From: Methanolobus sp. UBA474 | GTDB lineage: Archaea; Halobacteriota; Methanosarcinia; Methanosarcinales; Methanosarcinaceae | DNA length: 17,832 nucleotides | Direction: 5' to 3' | Assembly (NCBI GenBank): GCA_002501695.1 | Contig: DANZ01000107.1 | Location: forward strand, 1 to 17,832 | In this document: in pieces, positions 1 to 7,201 of the stretch | Layout of the letters: every line of letters starts with the position of its first letter | Numbering within the stretch: position 1 is the first letter of the stretch | Made by a program: the position numbers and the translations under genes | The notes under the pieces: model-generated | The model's input: the letters and a program-made list of their open reading frames with translations, nothing else | What the model was told of the DNA's origin: nothing | Database searches by the model: none

Positions 1-107
1 TGAACGAGAACGGGTTTTTTGTGATGGGCAAAACCGAAACACTCCTTGGGCCTTCAAAAGACCGTTTCAAGCCTTTCAACGCAAAGGAAAGGATATACTG
101 CAAATGA
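1..107 (+). CDS. cheR: CheR chemotaxis methyltransferase, C-terminal end (partial)
   Basis: The frame beginning at base 3 encodes the last 34 residues of a protein and stops at TGA 105-107; the rest lies upstream of the window. The segment reads GFFVMGKTETLLG, then a Phe-containing stretch and a final RIYCK. This matches the end of CheR, where the last strands carry G-G-Y-L-x-L-G-x-S/T-E-x-L and finish with IYrK. CheR methylates glutamates of chemoreceptors using S-adenosylmethionine. It directly precedes cheC1 and overlaps the alternative ATG of that gene at 104, so the two are probably co-transcribed. The family call rests on a short tail, but the chemotaxis context supports it. Confidence 0.75.
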   Translation, partial: NENGFFVMGKTETLLGPSKDRFKPFNAKERIYCK

Positions 108-160
108 AAAAGGTCCGGTGCCAGGCCCGGGAAACCAAGAACGTATACCGAGGGATACAA

Positions 161-775
161 ATGATAGGCAGGATGGATGAACTGACTGAACTGCAGGCCA
201 GTGCGTTAAAGGAGATCGTCAATATAGGTGTGGGCAATGCTGTTACATCCCTTTCAAAGATGATAGGCAAAAAGATCAGCATAGAAGTTCCTGAATTAAA
301 GGTGGAGAAAATAGAAAAAGTACCGGAGAGTGCAGGCGGCGCTGATACGGTAGTCTCGGGCGTTATTATGTATGTGGAAGGGGACATCAACGGATACATA
401 ATGATGCTGCTCTCCAGAAGCACCGCTGAAGCAATATGCACGATCATTACCGGGGAAAACTCCCCCGATATCCTGAACTGCATGAACCAGTCCCTGATAG
501 AGGAAGTGGGGCATATCCTGGCAGGTTCCTATGTAAGCTCACTCTCCGAATTCCTGGGAATGAACCTGAAGATCTCACCCCCCATGCAGACCTATGATAT
601 GCTGGGGGCTATTATGGATCACATACTCATAGAAATGAGCAGGAACGTAGAGTACACTCTTCTTTTTGACACCTTCTTCACAATAGAAGGCAACCGGATG
701 GAAGGTATCCTGCTTACGCTGTTTGACTCGGGATCAATGCAGGGGATACTTGCCAGAATTGAAGCCATGGTTTGA
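161..775 (+). CDS. cheC: CheC1, CheY-P phosphatase family; second active site altered
   Basis: A protein of about 204 residues with the two repeated halves of the CheC fold. Site 1 fits the CheC signature S/D-x3-E-x2-N-x22-P exactly (SALKEIVN, then Pro after 22 residues). Site 2 reads SLIEEVGH, so the Asn is replaced by His, while the Pro is kept. CheC proteins dephosphorylate CheY-P and bind CheD in adaptation. The ATG at 161 is preferred: it has GAGGGA at 150-155 with a 5-nt spacer and gives an N-terminus like the two paralogues in this operon. An ATG at 104 would overlap the cheR stop and add 19 residues with no counterpart in those paralogues, but it has a weaker upstream GGAAAGGA and cannot be excluded. 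cheC2 follows 13 nt downstream. Confidence 0.9.
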   Translation: MIGRMDELTELQASALKEIVNIGVGNAVTSLSKMIGKKISIEVPELKVEKIEKVPESAGGADTVVSGVIMYVEGDINGYIMMLLSRSTAEAICTIITGENSPDILNCMNQSLIEEVGHILAGSYVSSLSEFLGMNLKISPPMQTYDMLGAIMDHILIEMSRNVEYTLLFDTFFTIEGNRMEGILLTLFDSGSMQGILARIEAMV

Positions 776-788
776 CCGGAGGTAGAAT

Positions 789-1400
789 ATGGGAATTATA
801 CTTGACCAATTTTATTATGATGCTTTCAATGAGATAGGAAACATAGGTATGGGAAACGCTACCACAGCTCTTTCTCAGCTGGTTGGCAAAACGATCAAAG
901 TAAGCGCCTCTGAGCTTACCTCTCTGGACCCTGATCGTATCTCAGGTCATAATGAGCATAAAAAAGTAGGAGCGCTCGTCAAGGTCATAGGCGACCTTAA
1001 CGGAGGGTTCATACTTATGCTTGACGACAGGCATTCGGAAGTGCTGTCAAAGATCCTGCTTGCACGTACAGAATACGAGAATGACAGTTACATGAAAAAG
1101 TCGGTGATCATTGAAGTGGCAAATATACTGGCAGGAACCTACTGTACTGCTCTTTCAAAGTTCCTGGACCTTGCAGTGATACCTTCACTTCCCGTTCTGG
1201 CAGAAGGCAACGCGGAAGACATGTTAAACAAATGCGGGAGATACCTGAATGGAAAAGTGGAACACATCATGGGATTGAACGCCCTGTTCGAGATAGAAGC
1301 CGAGGATGAGTACCATAGCCTGAGCGGTGACATGTACATGCTTATGGACACGGTCTCGATGAGAACCATCCTTGACAGGATAAGCAAGATGCGTACCTGA
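789..1400 (+). CDS. cheC: CheC2, CheY-P phosphatase family; both Glu/Asn pairs kept
   Basis: A 203-residue CheC paralogue. Site 1 reads DAFNEIGN, with Asp, Glu and Asn present, but the Pro expected 22 residues later is Ser. Site 2 reads SVIIEVAN and has the Pro at the right spacing, so it is fully consensus. This is the only CheC of the three here with both Glu/Asn pairs intact, so it is the best candidate for a two-site CheY-P phosphatase. The ATG is well placed after GGAGGTA at about 778-784. cheD starts 5 nt after the stop; CheC and CheD are known direct partners, and this pairing suggests CheC2 is the CheD-binding member. Confidence 0.93.
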   Translation: MGIILDQFYYDAFNEIGNIGMGNATTALSQLVGKTIKVSASELTSLDPDRISGHNEHKKVGALVKVIGDLNGGFILMLDDRHSEVLSKILLARTEYENDSYMKKSVIIEVANILAGTYCTALSKFLDLAVIPSLPVLAEGNAEDMLNKCGRYLNGKVEHIMGLNALFEIEAEDEYHSLSGDMYMLMDTVSMRTILDRISKMRT

Positions 1401-1405
1401 ATATC

Positions 1406-1879
1406 ATGATAATCGTAGGAATGGCAGACAGCGCTGTAGCAAAGAAGCCTGTTAAGATAACGACCCTTGGGCTTGGCTCGTGCGTAGGTGTCGCCATGTA
1501 CGATAAGAGCAGCTGTATCGGAGGAATGGTGCATGTGATGCTCCCAAGCATAGAAAATGCAAGGTCCAAGGATAACCCTGCCAAATTTGCCGATACGGGT
1601 ATACCCTATCTCCTGGAATGCATGATCCGGGAGGGCGCTGCAAAAAGTGCCATCAAAGCTAAAATTGCAGGGGGAGCGAGAATGTTCTCCTTCAGTTCGA
1701 ATGCCCAGCTCAACATCGGGGAGAGAAATGTAACTGCAACCAAAGAATCTCTGAAGAAGCTGAGGATCCCGCTGATCGCAGAAGATACAGGTGAGAATTA
1801 TGGGCGCACGATAATCCTGGACACTGAGAATGGCGAACTCATTGTGAAAAGTGCGCTTAAAGAGCAAAAAATATATTAA
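1406..1879 (+). CDS. cheD: CheD chemoreceptor glutamine deamidase
   Basis: A 157-residue protein with the CheD catalytic features. The motif TTLGLGSCVGVAMYD puts the nucleophile at Cys26 with Thr20 nearby, and GGMVHVMLP supplies His43. The later family motifs KFADTGIPYL, GGARMF and IGERN are also present. CheD deamidates glutamines on methyl-accepting chemotaxis proteins and is held by CheC, which links receptor modification to the CheY-P level. The start at 1406 is chosen because MIIVGMADSAV aligns with the usual CheD N-terminus, although no clear ribosome site is seen; translational coupling to cheC2, 5 nt upstream, is likely. An ATG at 1421 is the alternative. Confidence 0.95.
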   Translation: MIIVGMADSAVAKKPVKITTLGLGSCVGVAMYDKSSCIGGMVHVMLPSIENARSKDNPAKFADTGIPYLLECMIREGAAKSAIKAKIAGGARMFSFSSNAQLNIGERNVTATKESLKKLRIPLIAEDTGENYGRTIILDTENGELIVKSALKEQKIY

Positions 1880-1882
1880 TTA

Positions 1883-1897
1883 TTAAATATAAATATC
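1883..1897 (+). promoter_or_regulatory. Possible internal promoter (TATA-like) before the DUF835 gene
   Basis: The only sizeable gap inside the chemotaxis block holds an A/T-only run, TTAAATATAAATAT, just after the cheD stop. It resembles an archaeal TATA box and lies 40-54 nt before the chosen start at 1937. It may give the DUF835-cheC3 pair its own transcription, or it may be only AT-rich spacer. Confidence 0.4.
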
Positions 1898-1936
1898 ACT
1901 CAGAGAGACCTGGTGAGGAATTATGGTGGCTGCAAA

Positions 1937-3169
1937 ATGTTAACCCCGGATATCACATTGATATATATCGTATTCATCTCGATTTCACTTTCCGCAGGAA
2001 TTGCATCTGTTTACTTCTGGGTCAGGGTCTATTACGAGACAAAGAAAGGATCTACCGCATGGTTACTGCTTGCACTTACAGCCGTATTCCTCATAACCAC
2101 ATCCATATTCCCCTCTGTGGCTGTCAGTGTCCCCGACCCGACAGTTTCCGAAACGATCCTTATCTATCTTGGATTCTGGAGCGCTGTCTATACCAGCATT
2201 TTCGCTGCAGCGGGCTTTATGATGTTCACTGCTTTCAGGACGATCCCCCGGGAAAAGCTCGGAGATTTCCTCCTTGAGGGCATGACATTCCAAAAGAACC
2301 CGATAATGAAGTCTGCATGCGCCAAGAAATGCTCCCTTTGCGGGAAGTATGAGAATGCGGATTGTCCGGGATGTATTGCCAAAAACAAACATGCAGACAA
2401 CAAATGCCCCATATATGGGTGTGTTGTCGAAAAGGGTATGACGTCATGCATGGATTGCGATATAATGAATATATGCAACATGTATGAAGAGGAAATCGGG
2501 AAATGCCCCGTGAATGAAAGGTCCGGAGCTGTTGCAGAGTTCGGATCGACAGCAAACCTGTTTGAGCGTTCCACTTTGCTTGAATATGCACCGCACATGA
2601 GATATGAGGATGCTGTGATCGAGATATGCCTCAGGCTATATGGGGAGATGGTAAACACAGTGCTTGTATCCACCCAGCCAAGGACATCCCTTTACAGGGA
2701 AAAGCTGGGCGACCTCATCGATGTCGGAGCCATCAAGTTCATAGAGATATCTTCCTCTGGAAAAACGGTGTCAGAAAATGATGGGATCATCAAGCTGCCT
2801 GTAACCGAACTGGATAAGTTCTTCGATCTTACAAGCAAGCTGCCAAAAGATTGTGCCATCATATTTGAGCCTCTCACACACCTGATAGTCAGCGAGGGAG
2901 AAACGAAAACCTATGAGTTCGTGTCAAAGATGGCGGAGAGGTTCAATGCCAGCGAGCTGATACTTATAGGCCTTCTTAATAAGCCTGCACATGATGAGAG
3001 AGTTGTTTCCAGGTTCGAAGGGCTTTTCCTCAACCTTGCAGACATCATACAGACCAGGATACGTATCTTAAAAGGCGGCAGGGAGGAGTATGTTCGTTTT
3101 TACATGGGAGAGAAGTTCTACATGGATCACAGCGAAACAGAAGAAAAGATAGTAGTAAAGCTGGGATAA
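1937..3169 (+). CDS. Membrane protein with Cys-rich domain and DUF835 domain
   Basis: About 410 residues. Three hydrophobic segments (about residues 6-32, 41-65 and 73-100) anchor the N-terminus. A cluster of 11 cysteines spans residues 128-190 (CAKKCSLC, CPGC, CPIYGC, CMDC and more) and resembles DUF3795-type zinc or metal-binding modules. The C-terminal half (about 205-400) matches the archaeal DUF835 pattern, often found in signalling proteins. The layout suggests a membrane sensor with a metal or redox centre facing the cytoplasm. It sits between cheD and cheC3, only 15 nt before cheC3, so a role in taxis is inferred. ATG 1937 is preferred because GGTGG at 1925-1929 lies 7 nt upstream; a GTG at 1913 would add 8 residues. 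No enzymatic role is visible. Confidence 0.8.
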   Translation: MLTPDITLIYIVFISISLSAGIASVYFWVRVYYETKKGSTAWLLLALTAVFLITTSIFPSVAVSVPDPTVSETILIYLGFWSAVYTSIFAAAGFMMFTAFRTIPREKLGDFLLEGMTFQKNPIMKSACAKKCSLCGKYENADCPGCIAKNKHADNKCPIYGCVVEKGMTSCMDCDIMNICNMYEEEIGKCPVNERSGAVAEFGSTANLFERSTLLEYAPHMRYEDAVIEICLRLYGEMVNTVLVSTQPRTSLYREKLGDLIDVGAIKFIEISSSGKTVSENDGIIKLPVTELDKFFDLTSKLPKDCAIIFEPLTHLIVSEGETKTYEFVSKMAERFNASELILIGLLNKPAHDERVVSRFEGLFLNLADIIQTRIRILKGGREEYVRFYMGEKFYMDHSETEEKIVVKLG

Positions 3170-3184
3170 GCAAGGGAGGCAGAT

Positions 3185-3808
3185 ATGGATACGTTGAACA
3201 ATTTTGAGACCGATGCGCTGAAAGAGATCGGAAGTATAGGTATGGGAAATGCAACTACCTCTCTCTCAAAACTAGTGAACCGCAGTGTAAGGCTTAACCT
3301 TTCGGATGCAGGCATGCTGCAGCAGGAAAAAGTTGCCATGCTGATCCCGGAGTCCATCACAATGGCAGGCGTTATGCTGAAGCTGGATGGGGACCTCATG
3401 GGTGTAGCCCTGCTTCTTTTTGAGTTCAACAATGCCGTGCTCCTGAGCAACCTCATGATCGGTGATCCTGGGCATTCCAATGACCCGGAAATGCACGAAT
3501 CTGCACTGGCCGAGATGGGTAATATCCTTACAGGCTCCTATACAGGTGCCATTACATCGTTCCTTGATATCGAAGTGCGTCATTACGCTCCGGAGATAAC
3601 CATCGGGACCATAATGAAGATCCTCAAAAGAGCTTCCTCGCTTATAGCGAATGAGCCTGATGAGCTATTGAATATCGAAACAATGTTCATGGTGCATGAG
3701 GCAGGCGATGGGAAAGGGCTCAATACCATTTATGGGGATATGTTCCTTTTACTTGACCCGGCATCTCTGGGTAAGCTCAGGGAATCTATCGGAAGAATGC
3801 TTGCCTGA
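3185..3808 (+). CDS. cheC: CheC3, CheY-P phosphatase family; first active site altered
   Basis: A 207-residue CheC paralogue. Site 1 reads DALKEIGS: the catalytic Asn has become Ser and the Pro 22 residues later is also Ser, so this site is probably weak or inactive. Site 2, SALAEMGN with Pro at the correct spacing, is consensus. This is the mirror image of CheC1, which keeps site 1. The start is well defined by GGGAGG at 3174-3179 with a 5-nt spacer. The gene follows the DUF835 protein by 15 nt and is probably co-translated with it, so this CheC may serve that sensor rather than CheD. Confidence 0.9.
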   Translation: MDTLNNFETDALKEIGSIGMGNATTSLSKLVNRSVRLNLSDAGMLQQEKVAMLIPESITMAGVMLKLDGDLMGVALLLFEFNNAVLLSNLMIGDPGHSNDPEMHESALAEMGNILTGSYTGAITSFLDIEVRHYAPEITIGTIMKILKRASSLIANEPDELLNIETMFMVHEAGDGKGLNTIYGDMFLLLDPASLGKLRESIGRMLA

Positions 3809-3855
3809 GTGAACATCCAGACAACTGACAACATACACCGGACAACTGATCCTGC

Positions 3856-4359
3856 ATGAAAAATCTATGGACACAACATCTTAAAAAGGCAGCTCCTCTA
3901 AAAGGTGAGCGAGGGGCCTCTTTTGTGAATACGCTGCACTCTCTGGCCAAATATGGCGGAAAAGGTATGAGCGGTCATTGTCACAGGATAGATGGTTCAC
4001 AGCGCAGTAAGAGCAAGGCTTCATACACAGACGATCGTTCTATCACTGCGCGGGTATCCTGCGGTGAATCACCTTCTGACCGGGCTTTAGGCAGAAATGC
4101 ATGCACAGAGCTATGCAGATGGACTGCGAAGAGCCAGTCGGGACATGAGAGGGGTGTCGATGCTCCTGAAGAAGACCATGTCCAGCTCCTTACATCAGAA
4201 AACGGGCAGCTGACCCTGAGATATAATGTCACAGGAGAAGAGGTATTTGAGATAGAAGTAGGTTCGCCGGAAGAAGCTGAGAATGTGATATATGAAGATA
4301 ATATGACAACTGCCCGGTTATATCCGGATATATTGGATCTCCAGTGGTCAAAAAAATAA
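3856..4359 (+). CDS. Hypothetical protein at the end of the chemotaxis block
   Basis: An open frame of 167 codons without a recognised family. The middle (about residues 38-100) is polar and rich in Ser, Arg and Lys, and looks disordered. The last 60 residues are acidic and more protein-like (residues such as LTLRYNVTGEEVFEIEVGS), with a strand-rich pattern. No ribosome site precedes ATG 3856; ATG 3967, after GGAAAAGGT, would give about 130 residues. The short gap before it holds GACAACTGA twice (3820-3828 and 3841-3849). The C-terminal part is likely coding, while the N-terminal part is uncertain. It could be a degraded gene or a small taxis accessory protein. Confidence 0.45.
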   Translation: MKNLWTQHLKKAAPLKGERGASFVNTLHSLAKYGGKGMSGHCHRIDGSQRSKSKASYTDDRSITARVSCGESPSDRALGRNACTELCRWTAKSQSGHERGVDAPEEDHVQLLTSENGQLTLRYNVTGEEVFEIEVGSPEEAENVIYEDNMTTARLYPDILDLQWSKK

Positions 4360-4417
4360 CTTCATTTTAATATAATTTATATAATTCAATGGCAAAGAAT
4401 AAAAACTATTAGTGCAA

Positions 4418-4434
4418 TTAATATATAAATATAG
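4418..4434 (+). promoter_or_regulatory. TATA-box promoter of the Cys-conserved gene pair
   Basis: In the AT-rich 120-nt gap after the chemotaxis block, TTAATATATAAATATAG is a good archaeal TATA box. Transcription would start near 4455-4460. A ribosome site AAGGAG follows at 4465-4470, 10 nt before ATG 4481. Confidence 0.6.
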
Positions 4435-4480
4435 TATATTTAGATAGAATGGTGCGAGACTAAGAAGGAGAACCATAGCC

Positions 4481-5107
4481 ATGATGGACATTGCAATATA
4501 TTCACTTGTTGATGATATGGTCAGCAAAGCAGGAACTGAAGGTGTTGTAGAATATTGGCTCCGGGTAGGAGAAAGTTATGCAGAAAGGATGGGAAAGGAA
4601 GCGTATGTAGGCTGGCCCGCTTTTAACGTAGCAATGAAGGAAGGAAGGACGTCCCTTACTGTAGAAGGAGAAGTTAACGTACTGACCGACCTTGCCATTA
4701 TTGACAGGGACGGGGATGTTATAGGATATGTCTATGCACTGAAGACCTGCCCAATGGCACCGACAATGAGAAGGTACATTTCCAGGATAGGCCCGATCCC
4801 GGACTCTGATACGGACGTTGCCGATAGTTACAACAACCGCATAAGGGATTCTGCTGTTTCCAATTATTGCATCACTCACCAGAGGTTCAGAGAGATCGCA
4901 GCAAACAATATCACAGTTGCAAAACAGGGCCTTGAATGCCTGCAGCTTGCAAACAAAGGCATGTCGGGAGATGTGAAGATGGTGCCTGAGAACCTTGCGA
5001 GGATAAATGTGGACGAGCGCCATATCAAAAGCATCCTTCGCAGTGCATCCTGCGTATTTGCCCTTATAGTGAGAGGAAAGAGCGCCGGCGAAGAAATAAT
5101 AGATTGA
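4481..5107 (+). CDS. Unknown protein A of a paralogous pair with three conserved Cys
   Basis: A soluble 208-residue protein whose family I do not recognise. It is paralogous to the next gene. Features shared by both are a GVEG/GVVE region near the N-terminus, Cys90-Pro, RRYISRIG, a Tyr-Asn pair at 117-118, Cys130-x2-His133-Gln followed by an Arg, and Ser-Cys191 in a hydrophobic strand. There is no signal peptide and no membrane segment. The repeated spacing of three Cys and one His suggests a metal, haem-like or thiol site, which is inference. AAGGAG at 4465-4470 supports ATG 4481; an ATG at 4484 is also possible. The gene has its own promoter and is followed 10 nt later by its paralogue, so the two products may form a heterodimer. 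Confidence 0.8.
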   Translation: MMDIAIYSLVDDMVSKAGTEGVVEYWLRVGESYAERMGKEAYVGWPAFNVAMKEGRTSLTVEGEVNVLTDLAIIDRDGDVIGYVYALKTCPMAPTMRRYISRIGPIPDSDTDVADSYNNRIRDSAVSNYCITHQRFREIAANNITVAKQGLECLQLANKGMSGDVKMVPENLARINVDERHIKSILRSASCVFALIVRGKSAGEEIID

Positions 5108-5117
5108 TGGTGATAAT

Positions 5118-5735
5118 ATGGCAGAGAATATTGAATCCAATCCTTTTGTTGATGTTTCCGTCTTCCTGTTCTTTGAGGATATCTCAGACAAGCAGGGCGT
5201 GGAAGGCTTCACGAACTATATGGTCGGCCAGGCCGAATCCCTTGCCAAGTCCGTACCGGAGGAAGAATATGAGACATGGGACGATTTTGCAAAAGCCGTC
5301 GCCAGCGGGGAATCTGTATTCTCATCATTTGAGAGTATAGAGCAGATAAGCAAATACGGTTTTGTCACCAATATCTGCCCTTTCTCCAAAGCGATCAGGG
5401 AATACATCAAGCGCATAGGCAATTTCAATCCTGTGCACATGGAAGCCACAGACTATTACAACCATACGATACAGCCGTCAGCAGCCCACAGTGCATGCAT
5501 GATGCATCAGACATACAGGAAAGAGGTTGCAAAAAGGATAAAGATCGGCGGCAAGCCCCTTCAGTATGCCCAGATAGGCGCCAAAGCATACACCGGCGAG
5601 ATCGCGCTCCCCCCTGAATCATGGAAAAAGGTATTGCTTGAAAAAGCAGGCATTTCCGAAACCCAGGGATTCATGGAGATGAGGGAGAACAGCTGCCTTT
5701 ACCTCCTGTACGTAGAAGAGCGAATCCCTCGTTAA
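5118..5735 (+). CDS. Unknown protein B of a paralogous pair with three conserved Cys
   Basis: A soluble 205-residue paralogue of the preceding protein; family not recognised. It keeps Cys87-Pro, IREYIKRIG, Tyr114-Asn115, Cys127-x2-His130-Gln and Ser-Cys193, matching Cys90, Cys130, His133 and Cys191 of protein A. Overall identity looks low outside these points, so the kept residues probably define the function. GGTGA at 5109-5113 lies 4 nt before the ATG, and the gene starts 10 nt after its partner stops, which indicates one operon. A T7 run directly after the stop suggests transcription ends here, before the permease genes. Confidence 0.8.
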   Translation: MAENIESNPFVDVSVFLFFEDISDKQGVEGFTNYMVGQAESLAKSVPEEEYETWDDFAKAVASGESVFSSFESIEQISKYGFVTNICPFSKAIREYIKRIGNFNPVHMEATDYYNHTIQPSAAHSACMMHQTYRKEVAKRIKIGGKPLQYAQIGAKAYTGEIALPPESWKKVLLEKAGISETQGFMEMRENSCLYLLYVEERIPR

Positions 5736-5736
5736 C

Positions 5737-5743
5737 TTTTTTT
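5737..5743 (+). terminator. U-tract terminator after the Cys-conserved pair
   Basis: A run of seven T starts 1 nt after the TAA stop of the second gene of the pair. Such U-tracts without a strong hairpin are typical archaeal terminators. Confidence 0.5.
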
Positions 5744-5750
5744 AGGACTG

Positions 5751-5770
5751 GCTTTAAGTAGTAAAGAGTA
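5751..5770 (+). promoter_or_regulatory. Promoter of the first GntP-type permease
   Basis: The element GCTTTAAGTAGTAAAGAGTA contains a TATA-like core and lies 40 nt before ATG 5791. It matches 17 of 20 positions of the element 42 nt before the second permease, so it is probably a real promoter duplicated with the gene. No ribosome site is seen before ATG 5791, which suggests a very short leader. Confidence 0.6.
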
Positions 5771-5790
5771 CCTGAAGCCACTCCCCAACA

Positions 5791-7092
5791 ATGAACCCAC
5801 TTATAGTTTTTATAATTGCACTGGTATTCATTCTCATCCTCACAGCACGACTGAGGATACATCCCTTCCTGAGCCTGATCGCCGGCTCTGTTCTGGCGGG
5901 GATCCTGGCTGGTGAGACCGAAGGAACTATGGAGGCGATCACTACAGGCATGGGCAGGGTCTTCGCCCAGTTCGCCATTGTGATAACCGCAGGCAGTATC
6001 ATTGGCACCATACTTCACAAAACAGGCGGTACTGCGCTTATAGCAGAGGATATAATCGATCTGTCAAAAAAGCCATTGTTCTCGCTCAACATGCTGGGTT
6101 TTGTATTCGCAGTACCTCTCATGTGCTGCATACTTGCGTATGTGATATTCATCCCGGTTGCCAGGGAAATAAGCACCAGGATGGGGTCACCGCGGGGAGT
6201 TGCTGCAACAGCTCTCGGACTTGGAACGCTGGCATCCTTCAGTCTGGTGTATCCTTCTCCTGTGGTCTATCCGGCCATGGTCGAGCTGGGAATAGTACGT
6301 ACGGAGGTACTGCTTACGGGATTTGCCATCGCCTTTGCTGTTTCAGTTGTCGGCTACCTGTATGCAGCCAGGTTCTGCAGACTCGGGGAAAGCAAGGGAA
6401 GCAGCGACCATAAAAAGATGGATGCAGCCAAAGAGGAGGAACAGGAGAGCATTAAGCATCCACCCGGCAGGATAGCATCATATGCACCTCTTGTTGTCCC
6501 GATAATACTCATTCTTGCAGGTATTTTTATAGCAATCCCTCCTCTCGGTTTCATAGGCACTCCCAATGTTGCCCTGCTGACCGGCGCCACACTTTCCATA
6601 ATGCTCCCGACCAGAGGAATTGCCTCTGTGCATGTAAGGGCATGGATCGAGAAAGGCATCCGGAGGGGCGGGGTTGTGCTTCTGGATATGTGCGGCGGAG
6701 GAGCTCTGGGGGCGACACTTGCTCTGACAGGAGCCGGACAGGCTATCGGGAACCTCCTGCTTGATGCCAGTATACCGGTCCTGTTTATCCCATTCCTTAT
6801 TGCGGCGGCGATCCAGAGTGTACAGGGTTCGAGGGTTGTAACAATGCTTGTCACCCTGGAGCTGGTACTGCCAGTGATACCTCAACTGGGGCTTCCTGCT
6901 GAGATAGTGCTTTTTTCAATGGCCTCGGGAACACTGCTTATATCTCATTTCAATGATCCCTTTTTCTGGATATTCGGAGACCTTGCGGAAATGGAGACAA
7001 CCGAGATACTGAGAACCTACACTGCAGGAGGAATAGTAATGGGAGCCAGCAGCCTGATCATGACAGCGATGGCCTGTTTTTTGTTCTACTGA
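5791..7092 (+). CDS. GntP-type permease (organic acid:H+ symporter family), copy 1
   Basis: A 433-residue polytopic membrane protein with about 11-12 hydrophobic segments. The pattern fits the GntP/gluconate permease family: an N-terminal RxHPFLSLIAGSVLAGILAG segment, a helix ending FIPVA in the place of the family's LLIPL, a GGGALG loop near residue 300, QGSR near 347, and SHFNDPFFW near 387, which matches the family's SHVNDxxFW. GntP proteins import gluconate or related acids with protons. The substrate here cannot be read from the sequence, and gluconate is unlikely to be the main one in a methanogen. A hydrophilic loop of about 40 residues divides the two halves. A paralogue follows 109 nt downstream. 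Confidence 0.82.
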   Translation: MNPLIVFIIALVFILILTARLRIHPFLSLIAGSVLAGILAGETEGTMEAITTGMGRVFAQFAIVITAGSIIGTILHKTGGTALIAEDIIDLSKKPLFSLNMLGFVFAVPLMCCILAYVIFIPVAREISTRMGSPRGVAATALGLGTLASFSLVYPSPVVYPAMVELGIVRTEVLLTGFAIAFAVSVVGYLYAARFCRLGESKGSSDHKKMDAAKEEEQESIKHPPGRIASYAPLVVPIILILAGIFIAIPPLGFIGTPNVALLTGATLSIMLPTRGIASVHVRAWIEKGIRRGGVVLLDMCGGGALGATLALTGAGQAIGNLLLDASIPVLFIPFLIAAAIQSVQGSRVVTMLVTLELVLPVIPQLGLPAEIVLFSMASGTLLISHFNDPFFWIFGDLAEMETTEILRTYTAGGIVMGASSLIMTAMACFLFY

Positions 7093-7140
7093 TACTTTTT
7101 GCCGGACAAAGCTCGTATCGTTATAAAAGCGGGATCAAAT

Positions 7141-7170
7141 TTATTTGAAGCAGCCATCTGCTTTAAATAA
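7141..7170 (+). promoter_or_regulatory. 13-bp inverted repeat over the second permease promoter
   Basis: Arms 7141-7153 and 7158-7170 pair over 13 positions (one a G-U pair) around the 4-nt loop CCAT. The right arm contains the TATA-like CTTTAAATAA of the second permease. It may be an operator that blocks TATA-binding protein, or an RNA hairpin ending transcripts of the first permease. It has no counterpart before the first permease. Confidence 0.5.
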
Positions 7171-7179
7171 TATAGAGTA
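7160..7179 (+). promoter_or_regulatory. Promoter of the second GntP-type permease
   Basis: GCTTTAAATAATATAGAGTA lies 42 nt before ATG 7202 and matches the first permease's element at 17 of 20 positions. GGGG at 7194-7197 may serve as a weak ribosome site. Confidence 0.6.
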
Positions 7180-7201
7180 AGTTAGAATAGATGGGGTATC
7201 A

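Noticed and set aside
1139..1867. Long open frame of 242 codons on the minus strand opposite cheC2 and cheD
   Set aside because: It lies opposite two well-supported genes, has no family-like sequence and no ribosome site; it is a by-product of their codon use.
4502..5212. Open frame of 236 codons on the minus strand opposite the unknown gene pair
   Set aside because: The plus-strand genes have a promoter, ribosome sites and a paralogous partner; the reverse frame has none of these.
6354..6885. Two long minus-strand frames opposite the first permease
   Set aside because: The plus-strand frame encodes a full GntP-type protein; the reverse frames are low-complexity shadows of membrane segments.
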